Positions 1 to 7,956 of a stretch of 64,000 nt of DNA are shown piece after piece. The stretch is taken from positions 114,617-178,616 of the forward strand of contig NZ_FNNS01000006.1 of NCBI RefSeq assembly GCF_900106795.1, read 5' to 3'. Each line of letters begins with the position of its first letter. The stretch's first letter is position 1. Both the position numbers and the translations under genes were made by a program. Origin of the DNA: Aequorivita viscosa (GTDB taxonomy: Bacteria > Bacteroidota > Bacteroidia > Flavobacteriales > Flavobacteriaceae). The notes below the pieces were generated by a model. It saw only the letters and a list, made by a program, of their open reading frames with translations. It did no database searches and was not told where the DNA came from.

Positions 1-112
1 AAAGAGGAATAAAACCCTATTATAATATTGGACGATTTTCGATTGTTGATTTAGGATTTTTTTTGATTTTTGAAATCCTCCTCAAACTTTTTATGAGAAT
101 AGCATTCAGGAA

Positions 113-160
113 ATTTAGGTGTTCCCCCTATGCTCCATAGGGGGATTGTGACCTAATTTT
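113..160 (-). terminator. Hairpin downstream of trhO
   Basis: An 8-bp perfect stem (CCCCCTAT at 124-131 and ATAGGGGG at 137-144) has a 5-nt loop. It is enclosed by a second pairing of TTAGGT (115-120) with ACCTAA (about 150-156). It lies just past the trhO stop on the minus strand. No clean T-run follows, so the terminator role is inferred from position only. Confidence 0.4.
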
Positions 161-1184
161 TAAATTTCAATTTTTCGGAACGTCCTTTTTTGAAAATTTT
201 ATTGCTGTTTGGAATGCCTTGCCGTAGTCTTTTTTGTTCTTCTTCTGGCAAATGAATAATCTCGATACACTCATCGGAGCAACAGTTTTCCATTTTCACT
301 TCACAACTTTCACATTGGATAAAAAGCAAATGGCAAGCTTGGTTTGCGCAGTTTGTATGCGTGTCGCAAGGCTCACCACATTGGTGGCAATGGCTAATAA
401 CGTCTTCGGTAATTCGCTCCCCTCGACGATGGTCAAAAACGAAATTTTTTCCGATAAATTTATTTTCTAGACCAAGGTTCTCAACTTGCCGAGCATATTC
501 AATAATACCACCTTCCAGCTGGAATACATTTTTAAATCCCTTGTGTTTATAATAAGCACTGGCTTTTTCGCATCGGATTCCACCGGTACAATACATAACC
601 AGTTTTTTGTCTTCTTTATGGTCTTTCAGATCTTTTTCAATAATATCTAAGGAGTCGCGAAAGGTATCAACGTCGGGTGTAATGGCATTTTTAAAATGGC
701 CAATTTCACTTTCGTAATGGTTTCGCATATCAACTAGAACCACATCTGGATCTTCAATAAGCTCGTTGAATTTTAATGCATCTACGTGAATTCCTTTATT
801 CGTTACGTCGAATGTATCATCGTTTAAGCCATCGGCTACAATTTTATGACGGACTTTCACTTTTAGTTTTAAAAATGATTTTAAATCATGTTCAATTGCG
901 ATGTTTAAACGGACATCTTTTAGGAAGTTAATTCCATCAAGAAATTCTTTAAATTCATTAAAGCGTTTTGCGGGAACAGAAAGCTGGGCATTTATTCCTT
1001 CGTGGGCTACATAAATACGTCCGAGGACTTCCATTTGGTCCCAAGCGATAAAAAGATGATTTCTAAAAAGATGTGGATTGCCAATTTTGGCATATTGATA
1101 AAAAGAAAGGGTAAGCCGTTCTTCCCCGGCTTGTTCTAAAAGATTTTCCCTTTCTTTCGCACTTAATTTATTGTACAGTTGCAT
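153..1184 (-). CDS. trhO: tRNA uridine(34) hydroxylase TrhO (rhodanese family)
   Basis: 343 aa, matching the YceA/TrhO family, which hydroxylates U34 of certain tRNAs as the first step of 5-carboxymethoxy or 5-methoxyuridine formation. An N-terminal acylphosphatase-like region (about 25-115) is followed by a rhodanese domain (about 140-240). The active-site loop CTGGIRCEK carries Cys199. A Cys-rich tail (about 265-305, with several CxxC pairs) probably binds zinc. The ATG at 1184 gives the full family N-terminus. It is monocistronic and divergent from recA, with 314 bp between them. Function is known from the family; every expected motif is present. Confidence 0.93.
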   Translation of the reverse strand: MQLYNKLSAKERENLLEQAGEERLTLSFYQYAKIGNPHLFRNHLFIAWDQMEVLGRIYVAHEGINAQLSVPAKRFNEFKEFLDGINFLKDVRLNIAIEHDLKSFLKLKVKVRHKIVADGLNDDTFDVTNKGIHVDALKFNELIEDPDVVLVDMRNHYESEIGHFKNAITPDVDTFRDSLDIIEKDLKDHKEDKKLVMYCTGGIRCEKASAYYKHKGFKNVFQLEGGIIEYARQVENLGLENKFIGKNFVFDHRRGERITEDVISHCHQCGEPCDTHTNCANQACHLLFIQCESCEVKMENCCSDECIEIIHLPEEEQKRLRQGIPNSNKIFKKGRSEKLKFKN

Positions 1185-1224
1185 GCTATACTTTTTTAAG
1201 GTGAAAAAAATGATTTACAAAGCG

Positions 1225-1232
1225 CAAAAGTA
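1225..1232 (-). promoter_or_regulatory. Candidate -7 box for trhO
   Basis: On the minus strand this reads TACTTTTG, a match to the Bacteroidota TAnnTTTG element, 41 bp ahead of the trhO ATG. No TTG was seen at the preferred spacing upstream, so support is partial. Confidence 0.35.
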
Positions 1233-1429
1233 AGAATTTTGAAGAGATGACATTTTAAAATTGGAAAAGATGTAAAAACTCGTCATTTCTAGCATCTATA
1301 AGCAATATTGTTTTAAAGCTTTCCGAATATAATCCCGTTAGATTTAACAAGTCACTAATTAAAAACCTACTCTTGACCGCAATAATTCGAGAACCTTTTT
1401 GTTAACAAAAATCCTCGTGCAATCCATTT

Positions 1430-1437
1430 TACTTTTG
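1430..1437 (+). promoter_or_regulatory. Candidate -7 box for recA
   Basis: TACTTTTG, a match to TAnnTTTG, 61 bp before the recA ATG. The nearest upstream TTG (1399-1401) is 28 nt away, longer than the usual 17-23. Confidence 0.4.
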
Positions 1438-1498
1438 CGCCTCTACCAAAGAAACAGTACCTTAGCTACATATTTTTAGCATTTAAAACACACTGATA

Positions 1499-2506
1499 AT
1501 GAGCACAGAAAAAGACGCAAAACTAAAAGCTTTAAAGCTTACGCTTGATAAATTAGACAAAACATACGGTAAAGGAACTGTAATGAAAATGGGCGATAAA
1601 GCCGTAGAAGATGTAGATGTAATTCCAACTGGTTCATTAGGGCTAGATGTGGCGCTTGGCGTGGGTGGCTATCCACGCGGAAGAGTAATTGAAATTTATG
1701 GACCTGAATCTTCGGGTAAAACGACATTAACGCTGCACGCTATGGCAGAAGCACAAAAAAAAGGAGGAATCGCTGCCTTCATTGATGCCGAACATGCTTT
1801 TGACCGAGTGTATGCAGAAAAATTGGGTGTAGACATTGAGAACCTCATCATTTCTCAACCTGATAACGGGGAACAAGCCTTAGAAATTGCCGATAATTTA
1901 ATTCGAAGCGGCGCAGTTGATATTGTGGTTGTCGATTCGGTTGCCGCTTTAACGCCTAAGAGCGAGATTGAGGGTGAAATGGGTGACAGTAAAATGGGGC
2001 TTCACGCTCGTTTGATGAGTCAAGCCTTACGAAAGCTTACTGGCTCTATTAGCAAAACAAATTGTACGGTAATTTTCATTAACCAATTGCGTGAAAAGAT
2101 TGGGGTTATGTTTGGAAATCCGGAAACAACAACTGGAGGAAATGCCTTGAAATTTTACGCTTCGGTGCGATTAGACATTCGCCGTTCCACTCAAATAAAG
2201 GATACGAACAGCAACGCCACAGGAAACAAAACACGTGTAAAAGTTGTAAAGAACAAAGTCGCTCCACCTTTTAAACAAGCCGAATTTGACATTATGTATG
2301 GCGAAGGAATATCGAAAGTTGGAGAGATAATCGATTTGGGAGTGGATTTTGAAATAATCAGAAAAGCTGGGTCTTGGTTTAGCTATGACGATACCAAATT
2401 GGGGCAAGGAAGAGATTCTGTTAAAGCCTTACTTTTAGACAATCCAGAGTTAATGGAAGAGCTTGAAATTAAAATAAAAGATAGCATTGCTGCATTAACA
2501 CAGTAA
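1499..2506 (+). CDS. recA: Recombinase RecA
   Basis: 335 aa, full length and without an intein. RecA forms the ATP-dependent filament on single-stranded DNA for strand exchange and SOS-type signalling. Visible motifs are Walker A GPESSGKT (about 68-75), the Walker B region [14 protein letters not shown], the loop L1-L2 region with [19 protein letters not shown] and [14 protein letters not shown], and [19 protein letters not shown]. The ATG start gives the normal N-terminal helix. Its regulator recX is far away (56.9-57.4 kb), not linked. A two-tier hairpin follows the stop. The identification is secure. Confidence 0.98.
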   Translation: MSTEKDAKLKALKLTLDKLDKTYGKGTVMKMGDKAVEDVDVIPTGSLGLDVALGVGGYPRGRVIEIYGPESSGKTTLTLHAMAEAQKKGGIAAFIDAEHAFDRVYAEKLGVDIENLIISQPDNGEQALEIADNLIRSGAVDIVVVDSVAALTPKSEIEGEMGDSKMGLHARLMSQALRKLTGSISKTNCTVIFINQLREKIGVMFGNPETTTGGNALKFYASVRLDIRRSTQIKDTNSNATGNKTRVKVVKNKVAPPFKQAEFDIMYGEGISKVGEIIDLGVDFEIIRKAGSWFSYDDTKLGQGRDSVKALLLDNPELMEELEIKIKDSIAALTQ

Positions 2507-2523
2507 TTTTTTTAAATAATAGC

Positions 2524-2582
2524 GCAACCCTTTTGATTCTGTGGCATCTACATATTGTAGGAACCTTGAATAAAAGGGTTGC
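2524..2582 (+). terminator. Two-tier hairpin between recA and the sigma-factor gene
   Basis: An outer 11-bp perfect stem, GCAACCCTTTT (2524-2534) with AAAAGGGTTGC (2572-2582), encloses an inner stem CTACA/TGTAG with a 3-nt loop. There is no T-run after it. It may end recA transcription or be a structured leader of the downstream sigma gene, whose TTG start is 52 bp further on. Confidence 0.5.
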
Positions 2583-2634
2583 CCTCTTATTAGCCTAGAG
2601 GTATTTACAACGACTATAATTCACGGTACTACAC

Positions 2635-3171
2635 TTGACTTTAGACGAGCTCATCATACAATGCAAGAAGCACGATTCGAAGGCGCAAGGAGAGTTATAC
2701 AACAGGTATAACAGCATCCTTTTCGCTATTTGTCTTCGTTATTCGCCAAATTTTGTAGAAGCTGAAGACAATTTGCAAGATGCTTTTTTAACTATCTTTA
2801 AAAAAATTGAGCAATACAACGGCAAGGGTTCTTTTGAAGGATGGATAAAACGGGTTACAGTGAATACTGTGCTTCAAAAATATCGAAAACAACGAACTTT
2901 CGAAATAGTCGATGAAGGGCAAATAGAAGATGAAGAAGATTTAATTATTGAAGAGGAGGAAATACCACTTCAGTTTTTATTGAAAATAATACAAGAATTG
3001 CCGGATAGATATAGGTTAGTATTCAGTATGTACGTGATGGATGGTTACCAACATAAAGAGATTGCCGAAATGTTAGGCATTAGCGACGGCACTTCTAAAT
3101 CAAATTTGGCAAGAGCTAGAGCGATTTTAAAAAATAAAATAGAGGCTTTTAACGCATCCCGTAACACGTAA
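2635..3171 (+). CDS. ECF-type RNA polymerase sigma-70 factor
   Basis: 178 aa. A sigma-2 region (about 20-90, with DAFLTIFKKIEQYNGKGSFEGWI, here split: the -10 recognition helix) and a sigma-4 region (about 120-172, with the helix-turn-helix around HKEIAEMLGISDGTSKSNLARAR in overlapping halves) are joined by a short acidic linker rich in Glu (about 98-108). This is the layout of Bacteroidota extracytoplasmic-function sigma factors. There is no ATG. An in-frame stop lies at 2617-2619, and the only standard start codon before the conserved region is the TTG at 2635. It is followed 56 bp later by a membrane/beta-barrel gene that probably forms a regulatory pair with it. The target regulon is unknown. 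Confidence 0.9.
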   Translation: MTLDELIIQCKKHDSKAQGELYNRYNSILFAICLRYSPNFVEAEDNLQDAFLTIFKKIEQYNGKGSFEGWIKRVTVNTVLQKYRKQRTFEIVDEGQIEDEEDLIIEEEEIPLQFLLKIIQELPDRYRLVFSMYVMDGYQHKEIAEMLGISDGTSKSNLARARAILKNKIEAFNASRNT

Positions 3172-3227
3172 AGCATTATTGACTAATTAGTTTAAAACAT
3201 CAAATTCCCTTTTTAATTAGGGTGAAT

Positions 3228-4784
3228 ATGAAAGACAAGAAAAACATAGACAAACTTTTTGATGACAGCTTTAAAAACTTTGAGGCTACACCTTCGCCGC
3301 GCGTTTGGGAGAACATCCAAACAGAGCTTAACAAAGAGAAGAAGGAGCGCAAAGTAATTCCTCTATGGATAAAGTATGGTGGCATAGCTGCGTTGCTTGC
3401 TTTGTTATTGACTGTTGGAAATTGGGTTTTCAATCCACTAGACTCCCTGCCGAATGCTATTACCAATAAAACCATTGTAGATTCGGTTGAAGGAACACAA
3501 ACCAATACCGAATTTGTGGACCCTGAACAATCCGAGATAGAAGTTGCCACAGAAAACACCAATACTGAAAACATTCAAAACACTTCAGCACAAGAAATCA
3601 TCGCAGCAAAGGATAAAGTTTCCAATGACAAGGATAATCAACAATCTGTTGAAAATTCAGTAAAAACAGTAATTGCTTCAAATGTTGTTGAAGCTAATAC
3701 TTCAGGCAAAAAAACAAATCAACGTAGTAATATAAACAAAGAGAAACAACCAAAAAGTGGAGCTGAAAAGCGTTTAGCGATTTTGGAAACTACTACTGAT
3801 TTACCTTCCAACAATATTAAACCTGACAACTATAAAAACCCTCAAGAGGAAAAGAGGATAATTAAAAAGAACGATAAAATAGTTTCTGAAGAATTTGGTG
3901 ATAGAATTGTGATTACTGAAAACTCAGAAAACCCTGGAGAAAAGCAAATTGATTCAGAAACCATATTAGAAGCTAATAACAAAAAGTCGATTCTTGATGC
4001 TATAGCTGAAAAAAAGGAGGCCGATAACAATCTAATTGAAATTGAAAAGCAAAAGCCTGAACATCGCTGGAATGTTACACCAAATATAGCTCCAGTTTAT
4101 TACAGTAGTTTTGGAAGTGGCTCTTCCATAGATCCAGATTTCGCTAACAACCCACAAAAAGGCGATGTGAATATGAGCTACGGTTTGCAAGTAAGTTATG
4201 CGTTAAGCAAGCGTTTAAGCGTGCGTTCTGGTGTTAACAACGTAGATTTGAGTTACAGCACATCAGATATTGTAATTGGCACGGGACCAGTATCAAAAGC
4301 CTTAAGCTCGGTTGATTATGGTGGCAAACAAGTTGTTGTTACTGCAATAAATCGTTCATCTTTAAATAGTAGCGGCTATCCGTCTAATGGTTTTGGCGAC
4401 ATAAGCTTAAAATCGACGAGTGGTGATGCGCGATTAATTCAAAGCATAAATTATTACGAAGTACCCGTAGAGTTAAAATACGCTGTATTGGACAGTAAAT
4501 TCGGTTTGAATATTATTGGTGGTGTGAGCACTTTGTTTTTAGGAAATAATGAAATTTCGGTTAAATCCGACAATTTTAGTAGTGTATTAGGAGCGGCTAA
4601 CAACCTAGCAAACGTTAGTTTTTCTACAAATGTAGGATTGGGGCTTGATTACAAATTATCAAAAAAGTTCATTTTCAATATAGAGCCGATGTTCAAATAT
4701 CAACTAAATCCCTACACCGACTCATCAGTAAACTATAAGCCTTATTACCTAGGGGTTTATAGCGGTTTAAGTTTTAAGTTTTAG
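3228..4784 (+). CDS. Envelope protein with one inner-membrane helix and a C-terminal beta-barrel domain
   Basis: 518 aa from the ATG at 3228; a GTG two codons earlier is a less likely start. Residues 1-42 are charged and cytoplasmic-looking, with the motif SPRVWENIQ seen in many flavobacterial anti-sigma-like proteins. One hydrophobic helix (about 47-66, GGIAALLALLLTVGNWVF) follows, then a long hydrophilic Asn/Glu/Lys-rich linker (about 70-285). The C-terminal part (about 290-518) has alternating polar and aromatic strands and ends in SGLSFKF, as in outer-membrane beta-barrels. Directly downstream of the ECF sigma gene, it is a candidate anti-sigma or envelope sensor. That role is inferred, not seen. 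Confidence 0.75.
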   Translation: MKDKKNIDKLFDDSFKNFEATPSPRVWENIQTELNKEKKERKVIPLWIKYGGIAALLALLLTVGNWVFNPLDSLPNAITNKTIVDSVEGTQTNTEFVDPEQSEIEVATENTNTENIQNTSAQEIIAAKDKVSNDKDNQQSVENSVKTVIASNVVEANTSGKKTNQRSNINKEKQPKSGAEKRLAILETTTDLPSNNIKPDNYKNPQEEKRIIKKNDKIVSEEFGDRIVITENSENPGEKQIDSETILEANNKKSILDAIAEKKEADNNLIEIEKQKPEHRWNVTPNIAPVYYSSFGSGSSIDPDFANNPQKGDVNMSYGLQVSYALSKRLSVRSGVNNVDLSYSTSDIVIGTGPVSKALSSVDYGGKQVVVTAINRSSLNSSGYPSNGFGDISLKSTSGDARLIQSINYYEVPVELKYAVLDSKFGLNIIGGVSTLFLGNNEISVKSDNFSSVLGAANNLANVSFSTNVGLGLDYKLSKKFIFNIEPMFKYQLNPYTDSSVNYKPYYLGVYSGLSFKF

Positions 4785-4832
4785 GTTAGTTTTAAGTTAA
4801 ATTTGTTTGATTGCTTCAAACATTGTACTTGA

Positions 4833-4867
4833 GAAAACCGTCCTTTTCGCCAAAGGCCGGTTTTTTT
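4833..4867 (+). terminator. Rho-independent terminator
   Basis: The stem AAACCG...CGGTTT with inner CCTTT/AAAGG pairing is followed by a run of T's (4860-4867). It ends the sigma-factor operon. Confidence 0.8.
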
Positions 4868-4987
4868 GTTTTTTTACCTTGGCAGGTTATCTTGTTTGAT
4901 GCCAGTAAATATTTAAAGTATTGAAAAAACAGAGACAAACGTGTTAATTACAAACTAAACCAACATTGTGCTTAGCACAGCAAATTC

Positions 4988-5746
4988 TTAGTCTTTTGCT
5001 GTATCTAGCCACCGATAAAAATCTTCTCTTGTAAAGTTTTCGACACTTGCTTCAATGGTGTGTACCATTTTGTACAAGTCTAAATCGACCCAATCTGTTA
5101 GTTGTAACACCCCTTTTTTATCGCGTAACGTAAGTTGCTCTTCATTGTAAAACAAGCCCATATTTTCACCAGAATACATCACTTTGGTTCTAACTAGAAT
5201 TTTGTCTAAACTAAATTTAATTTCCTCAATACTTTGTAACATTACATAATACTTATGATGCGTTCTGTCGCTAGAAAGGTTTTTAACCCTTCCCTGACTA
5301 TACCTAGCGTTTTTACTGGTTAACGCGTGGAAATTCTCAAGGTCAAATTTTACATCGCCATATTCATATTGTCTAAGATTTTCTTCTTCAGAAAATTCTA
5401 AGGAACTATAAAAAGCATTTACAAAATTTGTGATTCTGGAGTAGTCACCAATTGAATCTAAACTAGCATTTAATTGCATAATCGAATCGGTTAACCGTGT
5501 ATTTTTATCTCGAACCGTGCTAAGTTCATTAACCTGAGTATTTAGCAGTCTATTTAATCCTTTAACTTCGGAAAGTTCAGAATTGAGATTAGAAATAAGA
5601 ATTTCATTTTCGCTAATCTTTTTTTCGAATGCAGTTGAATCAGATTGAAGCCTTGAAACGGTTAGCCTAAGTTCTTTTTTACTTTGACCAAACCCAAAAT
5701 TACGGGTAAGCGCTAGTAATACTATTACAGAAAGTGCAGTTTTCAT
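4988..5746 (-). CDS. Secreted coiled-coil protein, unknown function
   Basis: 252 aa from the ATG at 5746; a longer in-frame start at 5785 would bury the signal peptide. Residues 1-20 are a signal peptide (MKTALSVIVLLALTRNFGFGQ). Residues 21-90 are heptad-rich, with repeated Leu and Ser/Asn/Glu, and form a predicted coiled coil. The rest (about 100-250) is a mixed alpha/beta domain with a short conserved-looking end YRWLDTAKD. No known domain is recognised. It is convergent with the upstream sigma-factor operon and stands alone. Confidence 0.7.
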   Translation of the reverse strand: MKTALSVIVLLALTRNFGFGQSKKELRLTVSRLQSDSTAFEKKISENEILISNLNSELSEVKGLNRLLNTQVNELSTVRDKNTRLTDSIMQLNASLDSIGDYSRITNFVNAFYSSLEFSEEENLRQYEYGDVKFDLENFHALTSKNARYSQGRVKNLSSDRTHHKYYVMLQSIEEIKFSLDKILVRTKVMYSGENMGLFYNEEQLTLRDKKGVLQLTDWVDLDLYKMVHTIEASVENFTREDFYRWLDTAKD

Positions 5747-6141
5747 GATGTAGAGTTTTAACAGTTCAGTATAGAGACCAAACAAGCTATTTACAGTACT
5801 GCTTTAGTAGGGACAACAAAAATGGCTTGCTAAAGGGTAGCTGCAAGAAAACTTATTATTAGTCATACAACAACAATGACCCTGAATAGAATGGGTACAT
5901 TAATGTTTAAAATGGGGAGAGTAAAAGCCAAAAGCTTTAGTTCAAATTTATCAAAAATATTTAAACTTATCACCTTGATTTTGTTAAAACTTTAACAGGA
6001 GTAGACAGAATAACAAACTATAATGAACCGATAATCGAAATAATGAAGCTTAAGATTATAATTTCGAATGATTGATAAAAAAAACCACCTCAAAATTGCT
6101 TCTGACGCGGTTTTTTTCAATAATTTCAATTTCTTATAATC
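5747..6141. other. Intergenic region
   Basis: 395 bp, AT-rich. It contains the terminator of the SDR operon near its right end. Otherwise no gene, RNA or clear repeat was seen. Confidence 0.5.
6077..6117 (-). terminator. Terminator of the SDR operon
   Basis: AAAAACC...GGTTTTTT arms surround a shorter inner stem, with T-runs on both strands. It lies 25 bp past the stop of the broken SDR gene. Confidence 0.7.
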
Positions 6142-6915
6142 CTATTCCAATGTCTGCTGTCCTCCTCCATTTACAAAAATAGTCTGTCCACTCACCCACT
6201 CAGAAATTGGGGAAGCGAAATATAACATCGCACCCGCTATATCATCAGCAGTTCCTAATCGTTTAATTGGAGTATGCTTCAACATTGTTTCTTCAATTTC
6301 TGGTGTCAACACACTTTCCAAAGCAGCGGTTCGTGTAGCTCCTGGGCCTACAGCGTTAATTCGTACTTCTGGTCCAAAATCGTGTGCTAAGTTTGCGACC
6401 GTATGATTAACAGCAGCTTTAGAACCTCCATATCCACTCATATTAGGACTCTTGTTTACGCTGGACATTGAGGTTGTAAAAACGATAGCACCGTAGCCGT
6501 CTTTTTTCATATGCGGCACTACCAATTGGCAAAGTCGCCAGCCACTGAACACATTAAGCTCGTAATCCCGTTTAATATCATCTACGGAAATTTTAAATGG
6601 ATTTTCACGTCCGCCACCGCCACCGCCGGCATTGTTTATTAATATATGAATTCCGCCTAATTCTTTAACGGTTGTATCAACAAGGTTTACTAGGTTATCA
6701 TCTTTTAGTACATTACATTCCACGGCAATAGCTTTTACGCCTTAAGCTTCAATTTCTTTAGCTGCTTTTTTAGCATCTTCAAGGTTGAAATCCCCAATAG
6801 CGAAATTTGCACCATGCTTTGCCAAAATTAAAGCTGTCGCTTTTCCTATTCCATTTGCACCGCCTGTAACTATTGCGGTTTTTCCTTTTAAATTGAATAA
6901 ATCTTTCGTTTTCAT
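6142..6915 (-). pseudogene. Short-chain dehydrogenase interrupted by an in-frame TAA
   Basis: Read from the ATG at 6915, this is a complete classical SDR of 257 codons. The Rossmann motif TGGANGIG lies near residue 17, NNAG near 90, and the catalytic Tyr-x-x-x-Lys is in SGYGGSKAAVNH. The C-terminus is VNGGGQQTLE. Codon 58 is TAA (6742-6744), in the helix after EIEA and before GVKAIAV, where relatives often have Gln. The reading frame stays open on both sides. The distal part could only restart at the GTG at 6723, without the NAD-binding motif, so the enzyme is probably lost. It lies 14 bp downstream of a second SDR gene on the same strand. A sequencing error at this base would restore it. Confidence 0.8.
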
Positions 6916-6929
6916 ATTCGTTGTCGCTA

Positions 6930-7676
6930 CTATCTTAATTTTATATCTCCACCATCGGCCATAAGAGTTTGTCCTGTCATATATTGACTATCACTACTCA
7001 ATAAAAAAGCAACAATTGGAGCGACATCTTCTTGTGGGTCTCCGAAACGCTGCATCGGATTTTTGCTGATAATTTCTTCGTATTGTTCTGGAAAATTTTC
7101 TTTCCATTGTTTTACACCATCAGTAAATGCTAACGGACAAACCACATTCGCACGAATCCCTTCTTCTGCCCATTCATTAGCAGCAACACGAGATAATCCT
7201 CTAATAGCCTCTTTGGCCGCCGCATAGCTCCCTTGGTTTTTCTGACCCAATAATCCAGCTCCAGAACCAAAATTCACAATGGATCCCTTAGTTTTTTTAA
7301 GCTCAGGATAAGCTGCTTTCATAAAATTTAAAGTCCCATTAAGGCCCGTATTCATGGACAATGCCCAATCGTCTTCGGTGAGTCCCATCAATGGTTTTTG
7401 GCGAGAGGCGTGTGCATTATTTACTAGACCCGTTAGTTTTCCAAATTTTGAAACAGCTAATGCTACAGCTTCATTTGCTACTGATTCTTTAGAAACATCA
7501 CCTTTTAAAAAGGCTATTTTTTCTGGATGCGAGGCTTCTTTTTCCTTTCCAGCATCTTCATTTAAGTCTACTTCAATTATCGAAGCACCTCTTTCAGTAA
7601 GTTCAGAAGTCATTGCACCTCCAATTCCTGCGGCTCTTCCTGTTACAATTATTACTTGACCTTCTAAATTCTTCAT
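6930..7676 (-). CDS. SDR family oxidoreductase
   Basis: 248 aa from the ATG at 7676; an upstream in-frame start at 7757 adds 27 residues unlike an SDR N-terminus and is rejected. The NAD(P)-binding motif TGRAAGIG sits at about 11-18, with NNAHA in place of NNAG, and the catalytic Ser and Tyr-Lys are in SGAGLLG and SYAAAKEA. It ends in the typical MTGQTLMADGGDIKLR. The substrate is not evident. It is the first gene of a two-SDR operon whose second member carries a nonsense codon. Confidence 0.88.
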   Translation of the reverse strand: MKNLEGQVIIVTGRAAGIGGAMTSELTERGASIIEVDLNEDAGKEKEASHPEKIAFLKGDVSKESVANEAVALAVSKFGKLTGLVNNAHASRQKPLMGLTEDDWALSMNTGLNGTLNFMKAAYPELKKTKGSIVNFGSGAGLLGQKNQGSYAAAKEAIRGLSRVAANEWAEEGIRANVVCPLAFTDGVKQWKENFPEQYEEIISKNPMQRFGDPQEDVAPIVAFLLSSDSQYMTGQTLMADGGDIKLR

Positions 7677-7956
7677 ATTATTTTGATTTTTAAATTTTAA
7701 AACTATTAACAATCTCAAAGATAAGGTTTCCCAATGCCTAATTTGACTCAGAACCAAACTCTTAGTGACTATTTAACAGCTAAAATCAGTAATTTGAACA
7801 AAGTGAAAGAAAGCCACATAAGAAGGGGATAATAGCACAAACTCAATGTTGGAGGGGATAGAAAAATAAGAAAACAAAGAAATAGCTTGGGAGAGCCTTC
7901 TCTAATTGCTAAATTGGGGTTTTTCGCAAACAACCTTTAAATTCCATTAAACTTTA

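Larger units (their letters stand above)
1185..1498. other. trhO-recA divergent intergenic region
   Basis: 314 bp without a gene. It holds a TACTTTTG -7-like box facing each way (1225-1232 minus for trhO, 1430-1437 plus for recA). No SOS-box-like palindrome is obvious ahead of recA. No small ORF or RNA gene was recognised. Confidence 0.5.

Noticed and set aside
3200..3574. Minus-strand open frame opposite the envelope protein gene
   Set aside because: It overlaps a well-supported gene, has no protein-like motif and is a shadow frame.
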